From the NCBI GenBank assembly GCA_023666835.1, contig JAMPBJ010000001.1, positions 383,298 to 417,523 of the forward strand: a DNA stretch of 34,226 nucleotides. The letters are read 5' to 3'. This DNA is from Bacteroides sp. Its GTDB lineage: Bacteria > Bacteroidota > Bacteroidia > Bacteroidales > Muribaculaceae. Below are positions 15,923-25,033 of the stretch, one piece after another (position 1 is the first letter of the stretch; each line of letters begins with the position of its first letter). The position numbers and the translations under genes are program-made. Below the pieces are notes generated by a model. The model was not told where the DNA came from and ran no database searches. It was given only the letters and a program-made list of their open reading frames with translations.

Positions 15923-16960
15923 TTATTGAAATATAGTGGTGCCCTCGTCATCGACGCTTAGAAGTACGGGGTAACCCATGATCAAGGGAATATTGACACG
16001 AGCATGGCCGGCCGGAACGCCGAAAGCCACCGGATAGTCATATTCGCTGATCATGTCGCGAATCATCGATTCCATGGCTTTTTCGCTGTCGCCCTGAATC
16101 TCCGTAAAATCTCCGACAATCAATCCGGCAAGATTTTCAAGCACACCACTGAGTTTCAACTGATAGAGCATTCGTTGAATTTTGTAGACCGGCTCGCTGA
16201 CATCTTCTATCAGAAGTACCGTTCCCGGTTTTATAACATCGAAGGGCGTAGAAATCAATCCTGCAATCACCGACAAATTGCCACCGACAAGTTTGCCGAT
16301 CACTTCGCCGTTGCGGTTGTAGCAGTGCGGTTCGATCTCATATGTGGCGTGGCTGCCGGAGAGAATGTCGAACAATGCCTTGCAACTTGCGCTCAGCTCA
16401 CCGTCGTGATATTTCAGATTCACCCCCATCGGCCCGTGGATCGAGGCGATGCCGTGGCTCACCATGAATGAATGCAGAGCGGAAATGTCGCTGAAACCCA
16501 CCACCCATTTCGGATTGTCGGCGATGGGAAGAGAGTCAAGACCGGCAAGCAGATGGACTACGCCATAGCCTCCGCGCGAGCATATGATGGCCTTCACATC
16601 GGGGTCGAGCAGAGCCTCACGCATATCCGACATGCGTTCTTCGACAGTGCCTCCGTAGTAGCCATCACGCGAATCGGCATTGGGCATCACGCGACATCGA
16701 TAGCCCATGCTCTCGATTATTTCGGCCATGCGTTTGTAGTCGTAGTTCGAGGCATCGGCAGCCGGCGTCAGAATGGCTATAAGATCGCCTTCGGCCAATG
16801 GTTCGGGCACTACCACATCGTCGGCCGGTATGAGTGATCGACGATCGGTCAGGTACATCTTCACACGCCGATCCTGCAGTGTGTCGACCCGTGTCTGAGC
16901 CACCACTGCCGAAAAGGCACACAACGCCATCAATACGGTTGTCAATATTCTGCTTTGCAT
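15923..16960 (-). CDS. LD-carboxypeptidase (peptidase S66), exported copy
   Basis: The 345-residue protein starts with a signal peptide, MQSRILTTVLMALCAFSAVVAQ, followed by an S66 domain: LIAILTPAADASNYD, ICSRGGYGVVHLL, VGFSDISALHSFM, VLLIEDVSEPVYKI (Glu) and FGVPAGHARVNIPLIMG (His). The whole triad is present. With a signal peptide it should act in the periplasm, possibly on mature murein or imported peptides rather than on recycled muropeptides (inference). It sits between the radical SAM gene (2-base gap) and its cytosolic paralogue (6-base gap). Confidence 0.9.
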   Translation of the reverse strand: MQSRILTTVLMALCAFSAVVAQTRVDTLQDRRVKMYLTDRRSLIPADDVVVPEPLAEGDLIAILTPAADASNYDYKRMAEIIESMGYRCRVMPNADSRDGYYGGTVEERMSDMREALLDPDVKAIICSRGGYGVVHLLAGLDSLPIADNPKWVVGFSDISALHSFMVSHGIASIHGPMGVNLKYHDGELSASCKALFDILSGSHATYEIEPHCYNRNGEVIGKLVGGNLSVIAGLISTPFDVIKPGTVLLIEDVSEPVYKIQRMLYQLKLSGVLENLAGLIVGDFTEIQGDSEKAMESMIRDMISEYDYPVAFGVPAGHARVNIPLIMGYPVLLSVDDEGTTIFQ

Positions 16961-16962
16961 AT

Positions 16963-17739
16963 TCAGCTAACTTGCACCTTTATGCCCTCACGACGAATAT
17001 GGTCGGCAATTCGTTCGAGTTCTTCGCGCTCAACCTTTTTCAGTTCAGTGGCCGGAGTTTGGCGGTCAATTGAATAGAGCATAACCTCTTTCGGGCGGAT
17101 TTTGCGATAGGCTTCGATCAATGCTTCAATCTCAACATCCGTGGTATTGTCGACAGTCGCGCCGTCGTACGAGCCACGTAAAATCATAGTCTGCACGATA
17201 CACTGATCACCGAAAGCGGCAATACGATCAATAACCTCATCGGCTGAAAATGCAGGGTCGACGGGGCGGTCGAGCGTTTTGATAGTAGGGGTCAAAGCCG
17301 AATCGAGTTTGAGAATATTGTTGTCGACACGACGCAAAGCGCACACGACGCTTTCCTTGCCCAGGCGCGTGGAATTGCTGAGAACGCTGACTTTCACATC
17401 CGGGAAATAACGGTCGCGCAAACGCAAAGTGTCGTCTATCACCCCTTCAAATTCGGGATGAAGCGTCGGTTCGCCATTGCCGGAAAAGGTGATAACGTCG
17501 AGCTGTTCACCGCGATTCTTCATGTCCTGAAGTTTTTCTTCAAGCAACCGGGCCACCTCATCGCGCGATGGAAGGCCGGTGGTGCCGGTGCCCTGGGAGT
17601 TGAAGCCGGCCTCGCAGTAGAGGCAATCAAACGAGCACACCTTGCCGTCGCGGGGGGAAAGGTTGACACCCAGTGACGATCCGAGCCGACGTGAGCGTAT
17701 GAGGCCGAAAATGGTATCGTGGAACAGTACTCTCTGCAT
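16963..17739 (-). CDS. Radical SAM protein (COG0731-like)
   Basis: The 258-residue protein has the 4Fe-4S motif CSFDCLYC (C35, C39, C42; CxxxCxxC) and FSGNGEPTLHPEF, the GGE-like SAM-binding strand, then VSVLSNSTRL and LKLDSALTPT. The pattern is that of a short radical SAM family often annotated as Fe-S oxidoreductase with no proven reaction. No extra domain or second cluster is seen. It is packed between mrp (1-base gap) and the exported LD-carboxypeptidase, so an Fe-S delivery link with Mrp is possible but not shown. Confidence 0.85.
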   Translation of the reverse strand: MQRVLFHDTIFGLIRSRRLGSSLGVNLSPRDGKVCSFDCLYCEAGFNSQGTGTTGLPSRDEVARLLEEKLQDMKNRGEQLDVITFSGNGEPTLHPEFEGVIDDTLRLRDRYFPDVKVSVLSNSTRLGKESVVCALRRVDNNILKLDSALTPTIKTLDRPVDPAFSADEVIDRIAAFGDQCIVQTMILRGSYDGATVDNTTDVEIEALIEAYRKIRPKEVMLYSIDRQTPATELKKVEREELERIADHIRREGIKVQVS

Positions 17740-17740
17740 G

Positions 17741-18850
17741 TTATCTACCTTTGTTCACATCGACCTTGATTGTGGGCGGAAGAGTCTTGTTGCGTTCTTC
17801 GACCGCATCGATTACTTCGTGGGCAAGATGCATGAATGCATGCCCGGTGATCGAGTCCTTAAGTGCAATGGGCTCACCACCATCGCCACCGTCGCAGATC
17901 GAACCCACGATGGGAATTTGTGCGAGCAGTCTTATGCCCAGTTCATGAGCAAGTTGCACGCCGCCGTCGCGACCGAATATGTAGTATCGTTCGTCGGGAT
18001 GCTTTTCGGGCGTGAACCAAGCCATGTTTTCCACCAGACCAAGCACCGGCACATTGACTTTTTTGCCGGTGAACATGGCAATACCTTTGCGTGCGTCGGC
18101 CAGAGCCACCTCCTGGGGAGTGCTGACCACAACCACGCCGGTCATGGCGAGTGTCTGCACCAGAGTCAGATGTATGTCGCTCGTGCCGGGAGGCATGTCG
18201 ATGAGGAAATAGTCGAGTTCACCCCAGTCGGCTTCTTCGATGAGCTGGCGCAGAGCATTGGATGCCATGGAACCGCGCCAAAGCACCGGCGCATCCTTGT
18301 CGACAAGAAATCCTATCGACAGCACTTTCACGCCGTATCTTTCGGCCGGCTCGATCAACTGGCGTCCATCTACCTCATGCATATAGAGAGTGGCATCTTC
18401 CAGACCAAACATCTTGGGAACCGACGGACCGAAAATGTCGGCGTCGAGCAATCCCACCTTATAGCCTTCGCGAGCGAGTGCCACTGCCAAATTGCTGGCC
18501 ACAGTGCTTTTGCCCACACCGCCTTTGCCCGACGACACTCCCACAATATTTTTCACACCCGGAAGCACCGGAGCCTTTTCAACCGGTTTCGAAGGATATT
18601 GAGCCGTTACGTTCACGTTAACTTCGGGCGATATCAAGCGGTGGATAGCAGCTTCGGCCGATTTGATCAGCGACTGCGCAAACGGATCGGGATATTTCGG
18701 AAAGATGATCGAAAAACTGACATTAGATCCGTCGATGCGGATATCGTCGGCAAGCATATCGCTTTCCACGATATTCTTACCGGTGCCAGGGTAGCGCACC
18801 GATGTCAGTGCGTCGATGATGAGTTGGGGATAAAGTCGTTCCATTGTCAC
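17741..18850 (-). CDS. Mrp/NBP35-family P-loop ATPase (Fe-S carrier)
   Basis: The 369-residue protein has an N-terminal MIP18/DUF59-like domain (about 1-85) and an Mrp ATPase domain with the deviant Walker [14 protein letters not shown] (104-116), [26 protein letters not shown] and [16 protein letters not shown]. Mrp/ApbC proteins carry 4Fe-4S clusters to target enzymes. The CPxC pair that usually follows ENM is missing: here the text is [19 protein letters not shown]. That loss is common in Bacteroidetes to my knowledge. Its start overlaps the trmB stop by four bases and the radical SAM gene follows one base after its stop. Confidence 0.9.
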   Translation of the reverse strand: MTMERLYPQLIIDALTSVRYPGTGKNIVESDMLADDIRIDGSNVSFSIIFPKYPDPFAQSLIKSAEAAIHRLISPEVNVNVTAQYPSKPVEKAPVLPGVKNIVGVSSGKGGVGKSTVASNLAVALAREGYKVGLLDADIFGPSVPKMFGLEDATLYMHEVDGRQLIEPAERYGVKVLSIGFLVDKDAPVLWRGSMASNALRQLIEEADWGELDYFLIDMPPGTSDIHLTLVQTLAMTGVVVVSTPQEVALADARKGIAMFTGKKVNVPVLGLVENMAWFTPEKHPDERYYIFGRDGGVQLAHELGIRLLAQIPIVGSICDGGDGGEPIALKDSITGHAFMHLAHEVIDAVEERNKTLPPTIKVDVNKGR

Positions 18851-19632
18851 TTTTGTGTTGGATGTTCTACTTTAGCTATACACTTTTCGGGGCATTGTAG
18901 TTCGCCACGCGAAAAACTTCTGTACGTGTCGTGTTCGATTTCTACTTCGGGTTCTACAAGCTCGCCTTGTTGCGGCAGCGCAAAACGCACGTATTTGATG
19001 GTCAGCCCGCGGTCGAGCCATTGCTGTTCGTAATAGGTGCGTATACGGAGCGTATCGGAGTCCATGCCTGAATGGTAGAGATCAGCGGTGTCGATCTCGA
19101 TCGGGAAGCGGTTGCTACGGGCCATGATGCCGGTGTAGGTATAGAGAAACGGGCTGTCAGTCTTAAGATTGATCATGCCGCCATCGCCGAGAACTTTTCT
19201 GTACAGTTCCATGAACCGGGTGGATGTCAGTCGTTTGCGCACTTTTTTCATTTGTGGATCGGGGAAAGTGATCCATATCTCATCCACTTCGCCGGGAGCA
19301 AAAAAATATGGCAAAAGTTCGATGTCTGTGCGCAAAAAAGCCACGTTGGGCAACTGCTCATCGACAGCCTGACGAGCTCCTGTCCACATGCGCGCACCCT
19401 TGATGTCGATGCCGATGTAGTTGCGGTCGGGGTTGGTACGTGCAAGTCCGACAGTGTACTCCCCCTTACCGCATCCGAGCTCGAGCACAATCGGATTGTC
19501 GTTGTGGAAGAATTCGCTGTGCCAGCGGCCGCGAAGTGCAAAACCCTCTTTTTGAAGTTCGGCCCAGGGATACTGAAAAACAATATCCATCCGGGCCATA
19601 TCTTCAAATTTCTTAAGTTTGTTTTTTCCCAT
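18847..19632 (-). CDS. trmB: tRNA (guanine-N7-)-methyltransferase
   Basis: The 261-residue protein matches Trm[17 protein letters not shown] (SAM motif I, about 49-64), [32 protein letters not shown] (catalytic Asp and substrate site) and [11 protein letters not shown]. It makes m7G at position 46 of tRNAs. About 30 extra C-terminal residues beyond the core end in [13 protein letters not shown]. It shares one base (TGATG) with the upstream gene stop and four with mrp, so translation is coupled on both sides. Confidence 0.93.
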   Translation of the reverse strand: MGKNKLKKFEDMARMDIVFQYPWAELQKEGFALRGRWHSEFFHNDNPIVLELGCGKGEYTVGLARTNPDRNYIGIDIKGARMWTGARQAVDEQLPNVAFLRTDIELLPYFFAPGEVDEIWITFPDPQMKKVRKRLTSTRFMELYRKVLGDGGMINLKTDSPFLYTYTGIMARSNRFPIEIDTADLYHSGMDSDTLRIRTYYEQQWLDRGLTIKYVRFALPQQGELVEPEVEIEHDTYRSFSRGELQCPEKCIAKVEHPTQK

Positions 19633-20675
19633 CAGCGACCGAGGAATATTTCAGTGGGGAAGTGGTCGGAATAACCGTTGAGCCAAACGCCACCGGAGTG
19701 TGTGCGTAGCGGATAGCCCTGACGCGAACCTTCGGTATCCTTAAGGAAGTCGAAGTTGAGCACGCGGCAACTGCGGTAGTGCAGGTGACCGGGGCCGGAG
19801 TATTCACCCAGCAGAGTACCGCTGACGATGATCTGGTCGAAAAGGTTCCATGAGCCTTTGTAGGCAAGAGTGCCGATGCCGTCGTCGAGCATTTTCCACC
19901 AGGGATTGTAGAATCCGTGGGGCTCTACTTTGTCGGCTTTCTTTTGTGCACCAAGCACTTTGGCACATGATTTGTCCTGTGGGTCGTCGTTGAGATCGCC
20001 CATGATGATCACGCCCTGATTGGGACGGATGGCCCATAGAGAATCGGCTATATCCTTGCTCAGCTGAGCGGCTGCTTCACGAAGGTAGGACGACTGTTCC
20101 TGACCTCCCAGACGCGAAGGCCAGTGGTTGACGATCACGCTGACGGTGTCGCCGCCGAGGATGCCGGTGACGCACATCTGGTCGCGTGTGCGGAACGATT
20201 CGTAGTCGGGAATCACCAGACGATGGTTGGTGACATTGAGCACCTTGAACATGCGAGGGTTGTAGAGCAGACCCACGTCCACACCGCGGCGGTCGGGCGA
20301 GTCGTGGTGACAGATCTGAAGCATCCACTTGCGAATGGGAGCTGCCTTGACGAGATCTTCAAGCACCTGACGGTTTTCGATTTCCGATACGCCTATGATT
20401 GCAGGGCCGCCGGTGGTCTGCATGCCGGTGAAGTGTGAGATGGCAGTGGCAAGATTGTTGATCTTATTCCAATACTTCTTGCTTCCCCACTGGTTCTTTC
20501 CGCCTGGGGTGAATTCGTCGTCACGCCCTAGGGGATTATTAGGGATGGTGTCAAACAGGTTTTCGAGATTGTAGAACGCCACACCATACACCTGGGTGAT
20601 GTTGTGCTTTTTCTGACCGGTGGCACCGATTGTGAGCACGAGAGCCAGGATCATCAGGAAGCTAAGCCTTTTCAT
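19632..20675 (-). CDS. Exported endonuclease/exonuclease/phosphatase family protein
   Basis: The 347-residue protein begins [20 protein letters not shown], a signal peptide, then the EEP fold: [28 protein letters not shown] (metal-binding Glu), [21 protein letters not shown] (Asp and Asn) and [13 protein letters not shown] (catalytic His). All catalytic positions of the DNase I-like superfamily are kept. Substrates may be DNA, RNA or phosphoesters; export suggests use of external nucleic acid or phosphate (inference). It is the first gene of a six-gene leftward operon that ends at 15011. Confidence 0.88.
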   Translation of the reverse strand: MKRLSFLMILALVLTIGATGQKKHNITQVYGVAFYNLENLFDTIPNNPLGRDDEFTPGGKNQWGSKKYWNKINNLATAISHFTGMQTTGGPAIIGVSEIENRQVLEDLVKAAPIRKWMLQICHHDSPDRRGVDVGLLYNPRMFKVLNVTNHRLVIPDYESFRTRDQMCVTGILGGDTVSVIVNHWPSRLGGQEQSSYLREAAAQLSKDIADSLWAIRPNQGVIIMGDLNDDPQDKSCAKVLGAQKKADKVEPHGFYNPWWKMLDDGIGTLAYKGSWNLFDQIIVSGTLLGEYSGPGHLHYRSCRVLNFDFLKDTEGSRQGYPLRTHSGGVWLNGYSDHFPTEIFLGR

Positions 20676-20777
20676 GTCTGATATTGAATTTTAGTTTATT
20701 AATTTTCAATAGATTAAAAAGAATTAAATACATCATGAACCGACTGGCGACGGAGCATTGCATTCAACTCTGAGTTT

Positions 20778-20808
20778 CAAAAGGTAAAATTAAATATAAT
20801 CTTGCAAA
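20778..20808 (-). promoter_or_regulatory. Candidate promoter of the EEP-trmB-mrp operon
   Basis: In the 194-base gap 20676-20869. On the minus strand TTTG (20805-20808) and TACCTTTTG (20786-20778) are spaced by 18 bases; the -7 element has one extra T compared with TAnnTTTG. The leader would be about 100 bases long and AT-rich with no strong fold seen. Nothing else is evident in the gap. Confidence 0.45.
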
Positions 20809-20869
20809 AATCCACTTCAAACGTCAAAAAAACTTCTGCCCGTGATGCGAAGGTCTGTCGTAAAACATG

Positions 20870-21505
20870 TCAGAGCGTGCCCAGTTCGATGCCCACGCAT
20901 ATACGCTCAATAATTGCATCCTTATCATCCTTGTCGGGTTTATAGTCGCCGCGGAGATTCACTCCGAAGAATCGTCCGAAGGTCTGCCAGAATCCGGCAC
21001 GGAAGGTACCCAGAAAAGCTTTGATGATACTGTAGCCCGACTGGTTGGTCTCGCGCTTGATCAGCTTGATAAGTATCTGGGCCTGGGATTTGGTGAATTT
21101 TTTCAGCACGGGTTTATATTGCTGGAATATAGCCGACTCCATGCGTTTGAGATAGTCGTTGCGCTCTTTTTCGGTTGGAAATGTCTCGATATATTCGTAG
21201 GTCTCGAGCAAGGTGGCACAGATGAGTTTGGCGTAGGGGAGGGTCTTGCGCACGTCGCGGAGCGTTTTCCAATAGAATTCTTCTTGCTTCTTGTTTTTGA
21301 ATTTCATCGGAGGAAACACCGTCACATCGTTGAGCACTATCATCTTCACTTCCTCGCCGTCGATCACCGTGCGGTAATAACCTTTGGCATAGGGCACACG
21401 TCCGTCGCCCGGCTCCATAGGCAGATCGAGCAACAGCGGCTCGTCGGCAAAGGCCGGAACGATGGCTGCGACGAGCAGCAACAATGTGGTAAAAATGTGT
21501 CTCAT
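20870..21505 (-). CDS. DUF4294 domain exported protein
   Basis: The 211-residue product has a signal peptide (MRHIFTTLLLLVAAIVPAFA) and the DUF4294 pattern: MIVLNDVTVFPPMKFKNKKQ, FYWKTLRDVRKTLPYAKLI, KFTKSQAQILIKLIKRET and FRAGFWQTFGRFFGVNL. The family is restricted to Bacteroidetes and has no known function; the many basic residues and conserved Tyr/Trp suggest a compact helical protein. It follows nadB by 35 bases on the same strand and is probably co-transcribed. A weak five-pair hairpin (ACGCT/AGCGT) lies in that gap. Confidence 0.85.
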   Translation of the reverse strand: MRHIFTTLLLLVAAIVPAFADEPLLLDLPMEPGDGRVPYAKGYYRTVIDGEEVKMIVLNDVTVFPPMKFKNKKQEEFYWKTLRDVRKTLPYAKLICATLLETYEYIETFPTEKERNDYLKRMESAIFQQYKPVLKKFTKSQAQILIKLIKRETNQSGYSIIKAFLGTFRAGFWQTFGRFFGVNLRGDYKPDKDDKDAIIERICVGIELGTL

Positions 21506-21540
21506 AGATATATCTATAACGCTTCAGAGCGTCGAATAGT

Positions 21541-23130
21541 CTATGAAAGCTGTTCTTTTTTTTCAGCGGGCGGATAGTCGACGGTGTAGTGGAGTCCGCG
21601 GGATTCCTTTCGTTCTTTGGCCTGACGCATGATCAGATAGCCCACGTTGATGATGTTGCGCAATTCGCATATCTCCCTCGAGGCTTTGGAGCATTTGAAG
21701 AGGCGTTCGGTCTCCTCATAGAGAATATCGAGTCGGTTCCAAGCACGGTCGAGGCGCAGGTTGCTTCTGACTATGCCGACATATGAACTCATGATCTGAC
21801 CCACCTCCTTGGCGCTCTGTGTGATGAGCACCATCTCTTCGGGATGGGTAGTGCCCTCGTCGTTCCAATCGGGCACATCGTGGCGAATGTCGTAGTGGCT
21901 GATCATCGACGATGCATGGTGTGCGGCTGCGTCGGCATATACAACGGCTTCAATCAGCGAATTGGAAGCCAGACGGTTACCGCCATGAAGACCGGTACAA
22001 CTGCATTCGCCCACAGCATAGAGCCGCTTGATGCTCGATTCGCCGTTGAGATCCACCTTGATGCCGCCGCAAAGATAGTGGGCGGCCGGTGCCACGGGTA
22101 TGTAGTCCTTGGTAATATCGATGCCGAGTGACAGGCATTTGGCATATATGTTGGGGAAATGACGACGAGTTTCTTCAGGATCCTTATGGGTCACATCGAG
22201 ATAGACATGGTCGTCGCCGGTCAGTTTCATTTCGGAGTCAATGGCACGGGCCACGATGTCGCGTGGAGCCAGCGACAGACGCGGGTCATATTTGTGCATG
22301 AATTCCTCGCCGCGAAGATTGCGGAGCACAGCACCGTAACCGCGCATGGCTTCGGTGATCAAAAATGAGGGACGGTCGCCGGGATGATAGAGAGCGGTGG
22401 GATGGAATTGTATGAATTCCATGTCTTTGACAGTGCCTTTTGCGCGATATACCATGGCAATGCCATCGCCGGTGGCAACGAGCGGGTTGGTAGTGGTCGT
22501 GTAGACCGCACCACAGCCTCCGGTGGCCATCAGAGTCACTCGGGCAAGGAATTTGTCGACAGCGCCGGTGACGGGATTGAGCACATAAGCACCATAGCAA
22601 GTGATATCGGGGGTGCGCCGGGTCACGATGCGTCCCAGATGATGCTGGGTAATGATTTCGATGGCGAAATGATTCTCATAAATGTCGATATAGGGATGCT
22701 CTTTGACGCGGCGTATGAGGCTTTGTTGAATTTCATATCCGGTGTTGTCGGCATGGTGGAGAATTCTGAACTCCGAGTGGCCGCCCTCGCGGTGAAGGTC
22801 GAACTCACCGGAGGCGTTGCGGTCGAAGTCCACGCCCCATTCCACGAGCTGGCGTATCTGTTCGGGCGCTTCGGTCGCAACTTTTTCCACAGCCTGCGGA
22901 TCGCTCAACCAGTCGCCGGCGATCATGGTGTCTTCTATATGTTTTTCGAAATTGTCGACTTCAAGATTGGTCACGGATGCCACACCGCCTTGAGCCAATG
23001 CCGTATTTGCCTCTTCAAGTGTCGTTTTGCAGACGAGTGCCACACGATGGCGTTCATCGGCCACTTTCAATGCAAAACTCATGCCGGCTATACCTGAACC
23101 GATCACGAGATAGTCATATTCGTGGGTCAT
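21541..23130 (-). CDS. nadB: L-aspartate oxidase
   Basis: The 529-residue flavoprotein begins with the FAD motif YLVIGSGIAGMSFALKVAD and has the fumarate reductase/NadB features ALAQGGVASV, EGGHSEFRILHHADNTG, LMATGGCGAVYTTTTNP, DMEFIQFHPTALYHPG, LITEAMRGYGA, and PAAHYLCGGIKVDLNG followed by AVGECSCTGLHGGNRLASNSL. It oxidises aspartate to iminoaspartate for quinolinate and NAD synthesis. Length is normal, with the C-terminal helical domain present. nadA and nadC are not adjacent. A long perfect palindrome covers its promoter (see 23141-23169). Confidence 0.95.
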   Translation of the reverse strand: MTHEYDYLVIGSGIAGMSFALKVADERHRVALVCKTTLEEANTALAQGGVASVTNLEVDNFEKHIEDTMIAGDWLSDPQAVEKVATEAPEQIRQLVEWGVDFDRNASGEFDLHREGGHSEFRILHHADNTGYEIQQSLIRRVKEHPYIDIYENHFAIEIITQHHLGRIVTRRTPDITCYGAYVLNPVTGAVDKFLARVTLMATGGCGAVYTTTTNPLVATGDGIAMVYRAKGTVKDMEFIQFHPTALYHPGDRPSFLITEAMRGYGAVLRNLRGEEFMHKYDPRLSLAPRDIVARAIDSEMKLTGDDHVYLDVTHKDPEETRRHFPNIYAKCLSLGIDITKDYIPVAPAAHYLCGGIKVDLNGESSIKRLYAVGECSCTGLHGGNRLASNSLIEAVVYADAAAHHASSMISHYDIRHDVPDWNDEGTTHPEEMVLITQSAKEVGQIMSSYVGIVRSNLRLDRAWNRLDILYEETERLFKCSKASREICELRNIINVGYLIMRQAKERKESRGLHYTVDYPPAEKKEQLS

Positions 23131-23140
23131 AGCAATTTTC

Positions 23141-23187
23141 TTTGATTACTTTGCGCAAAAGTAATCAAAAATTGTTCCTCAAACAAA
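23141..23187 (-). promoter_or_regulatory. nadB promoter with a perfect palindromic candidate operator
   Basis: On the minus strand TTTG (23187-23184) and TACTTTTG (23163-23156) are spaced by 20 bases, a good promoter. TTTGATTACTTT (23141-23152) and AAAGTAATCAAA (23158-23169) are perfect 12-base arms around GCGCA. They cover the -7 element and the expected start site near 23149, so a bound repressor would block transcription. The regulator is not identified. Confidence 0.7.
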
Positions 23188-23205
23188 ACTTTATGGGCCG
23201 GGGCT

Positions 23206-24420
23206 TTATTTTCGGGCGGCAAAACGCGACGTCAGCCATCCCACTATCAGGCCTGTTACGGCAACCAGCGCCACAACAAGGAGGAAGTCTGATGCCATCA
23301 CTCTCACGGGGTAGGTGTCGACCACAAGTTGCGTGGGATCGCCGTTGAGTTTGATAAACCCGCCCATCTGCTGGGCATACGACAAAGCAACTCCGAGCAA
23401 AGCGCCTGCCACACCGCCCATAGTGGTGATCAGCCAGCCCTCCCACATGAATATGTTTCGCACCATCGAAGCCGTTGCACCCATGGAGCGCAGCGTGGTC
23501 ATGTCGCTACGTTTCTCAATGATGAGCATCGACATGGTGGATATGATATTGAACGAGGCAATCACCAGTATGAATGCAAGCATCATGAATGTGATCCACT
23601 TCTCCACGGATATCATGCGGAATGACTCTTCTTCTTGCCCATAACGATCGAGCACTTTGAAGCGGTCGCCAAGCTTCGACTTGACGGCATTGACTGCATC
23701 TTTCACAGTCACACCCGAAGCGGGCATCAGTTCGATTGCAGAAGCCTCTCCCCGATTGTATTCCAAAAGGTTACGAGCCATTTCGATCGGCACATATATG
23801 CTCTGTTGATCCACTTCGGCGTCATCAAACCGCACCACTCCGCCCACAAACAGAGAGTCGGCTTTGAACGAATTCATCGGGTTGGCTGCATTGATTTTGC
23901 CCGTACGTTTTGGCACGTAGACCGACACCATACGGTCAGTACCGGGATAGGCCTTCAGTCGCATAGCGGTGCCGACACTGAGTGTAGCTACAGGTAATTC
24001 AGTGTTGGCCGTCAGATATTCGCCATCGATCACAGCCGATTCGATCGGCATCATACTGTCGTAGCCTGCCGGCAATCCATGCATGTCGACCGCCATCTGT
24101 CCACCATCGAATATGGCGAGAGCATTTTCCTTGATTGTGGGCATTGCCATGGCTATCTGAGGCATGCTTTGCAGTTGCAACGCCAGTGAGTCGGCCTGGT
24201 AAATTTTCTTACCGTTGGCCGCCTCAACCTTGACCTGCGGGTCGAATCCCGACATACGTTCCACAGCAAGATCCGAGAATCCGTTGAACACCGACAAAAC
24301 GCAAAGTATAGCCGCAGCAGCCACGCCAACGCCAATCATCGAAATGATCGAGATGACGTTGACCGCGTTATGGCTCTTCTTCGAAAAGAGATAGCGCAGG
24401 GCTATTCTGAATGTCAGCAT
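23206..24420 (-). CDS. FtsX-like ABC transporter permease (LolC/LolE type)
   Basis: The 404-residue protein has the LolC/E layout: FRIALRYLFSKKSHNAVNVIS followed by a first membrane helix (about 23-47), a periplasmic domain of about 220 residues, and three helices near 276-300, 325-350 and 378-396. The motif IIEKRSDMTTLRSMGATASMV is diagnostic for the FtsX domain. Such permeases work with a LolD-like ATPase in lipoprotein release or similar export; no ATPase gene is adjacent. It follows rbfA by 24 bases on the same strand, a pairing typical of Bacteroidales. Confidence 0.9.
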   Translation of the reverse strand: MLTFRIALRYLFSKKSHNAVNVISIISMIGVGVAAAAILCVLSVFNGFSDLAVERMSGFDPQVKVEAANGKKIYQADSLALQLQSMPQIAMAMPTIKENALAIFDGGQMAVDMHGLPAGYDSMMPIESAVIDGEYLTANTELPVATLSVGTAMRLKAYPGTDRMVSVYVPKRTGKINAANPMNSFKADSLFVGGVVRFDDAEVDQQSIYVPIEMARNLLEYNRGEASAIELMPASGVTVKDAVNAVKSKLGDRFKVLDRYGQEEESFRMISVEKWITFMMLAFILVIASFNIISTMSMLIIEKRSDMTTLRSMGATASMVRNIFMWEGWLITTMGGVAGALLGVALSYAQQMGGFIKLNGDPTQLVVDTYPVRVMASDFLLVVALVAVTGLIVGWLTSRFAARK

Positions 24421-24444
24421 ATACTTTTTCCGGTGTCGATTGGG

Positions 24445-24816
24445 TTATTCAGGCAATTCGCGTTCGGGATGTAACTTGGCATCGGCATCGAGTAGTGAGT
24501 CGATGTTCTCAATATAGTCCAGCGAATCGTCGAGGTAGAACGACAGTTCGGGCGTCTTGCGCAACTGGTGGCGTACTATTTGTGCGAGCTCGTAGCGTAT
24601 GGTTTTTGTGCTTCGGTTGATGTTTTCGATCATTTCGGGAGCCTTGTTGCTCGGGAACACCGATAGATATACACGGGCGCTGCTAAGGTCGGGCGAAACA
24701 CGCACGGCACTGACCGACACGAGCGTACCCTGAGTTTTGGCAGTCTGACGGCGGAATATTTCGCTAAGTTCCTTCTGTATCAATCGCGATATTTTAGCTT
24801 GTCTTGTAGTTTCCAT
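24445..24816 (-). CDS. rbfA: Ribosome-binding factor A
   Basis: The 123-residue basic protein starts METTRQAKISRLIQKELSEIF, the RbfA N-terminus, and continues with LVSVSAVRVSPDLSSARVYLSVF and RYELAQIVRHQLRKTPELSFYLDDSLDY, the conserved KH-domain positions. It binds the 30S subunit and helps 16S rRNA 5'-end maturation and cold adaptation. Length is normal. It is the first gene of the rbfA-permease transcript and is divergent from the accessory RHS operon. Confidence 0.93.
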   Translation of the reverse strand: METTRQAKISRLIQKELSEIFRRQTAKTQGTLVSVSAVRVSPDLSSARVYLSVFPSNKAPEMIENINRSTKTIRYELAQIVRHQLRKTPELSFYLDDSLDYIENIDSLLDADAKLHPERELPE

Positions 24817-24867
24817 ATTATATTGTAGTATTTTTATATAGTAACAATCGTGTCCAAGAAAGGCTCA

Positions 24868-24885
24868 CAAAATTAAACAAAATTA
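24868..24885 (-). promoter_or_regulatory. Two tandem -7 elements upstream of rbfA
   Basis: On the minus strand TAATTTTG occurs twice, at 24875-24868 and 24885-24878, each a TAnnTTTG match, in the 217-base gap 24817-25033. No clean -33 element was found for either copy, so which one is used is open. The leader would be about 45-55 bases. Confidence 0.5.
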
Positions 24886-24978
24886 TTCTCTTTTCAGAAC
24901 CCGCTCTATAATAAGGAGTACGTAAATAAAATATTCATCATAGATTAGTGTTAATTTAGGTTAATTGACTAACAACAA

Positions 24979-25009
24979 TTGCAACCGGTATCACTATTGT
25001 TTATTTTTG
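24979..25009 (+). promoter_or_regulatory. Promoter of the RHS toxin operon
   Basis: TTG at 24979-24981 and TATTTTTG at 25002-25009 are spaced by 20 bases, matching the Bacteroidetes -33/-7 arrangement. The ATG of the first gene is 24 bases further on. No other promoter is apparent before 29097, so the first genes probably share this one. Confidence 0.65.
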
Positions 25010-25033
25010 TGAAATAGCTTCGCAATCAAAACA

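Noticed and set aside
17642-19033. 463-residue + strand frame opposite radical SAM, mrp and trmB
   Set aside because: It is rich in His, Arg and Cys with no family pattern and lies antisense to three well-supported genes; it results from codon bias on the other strand.
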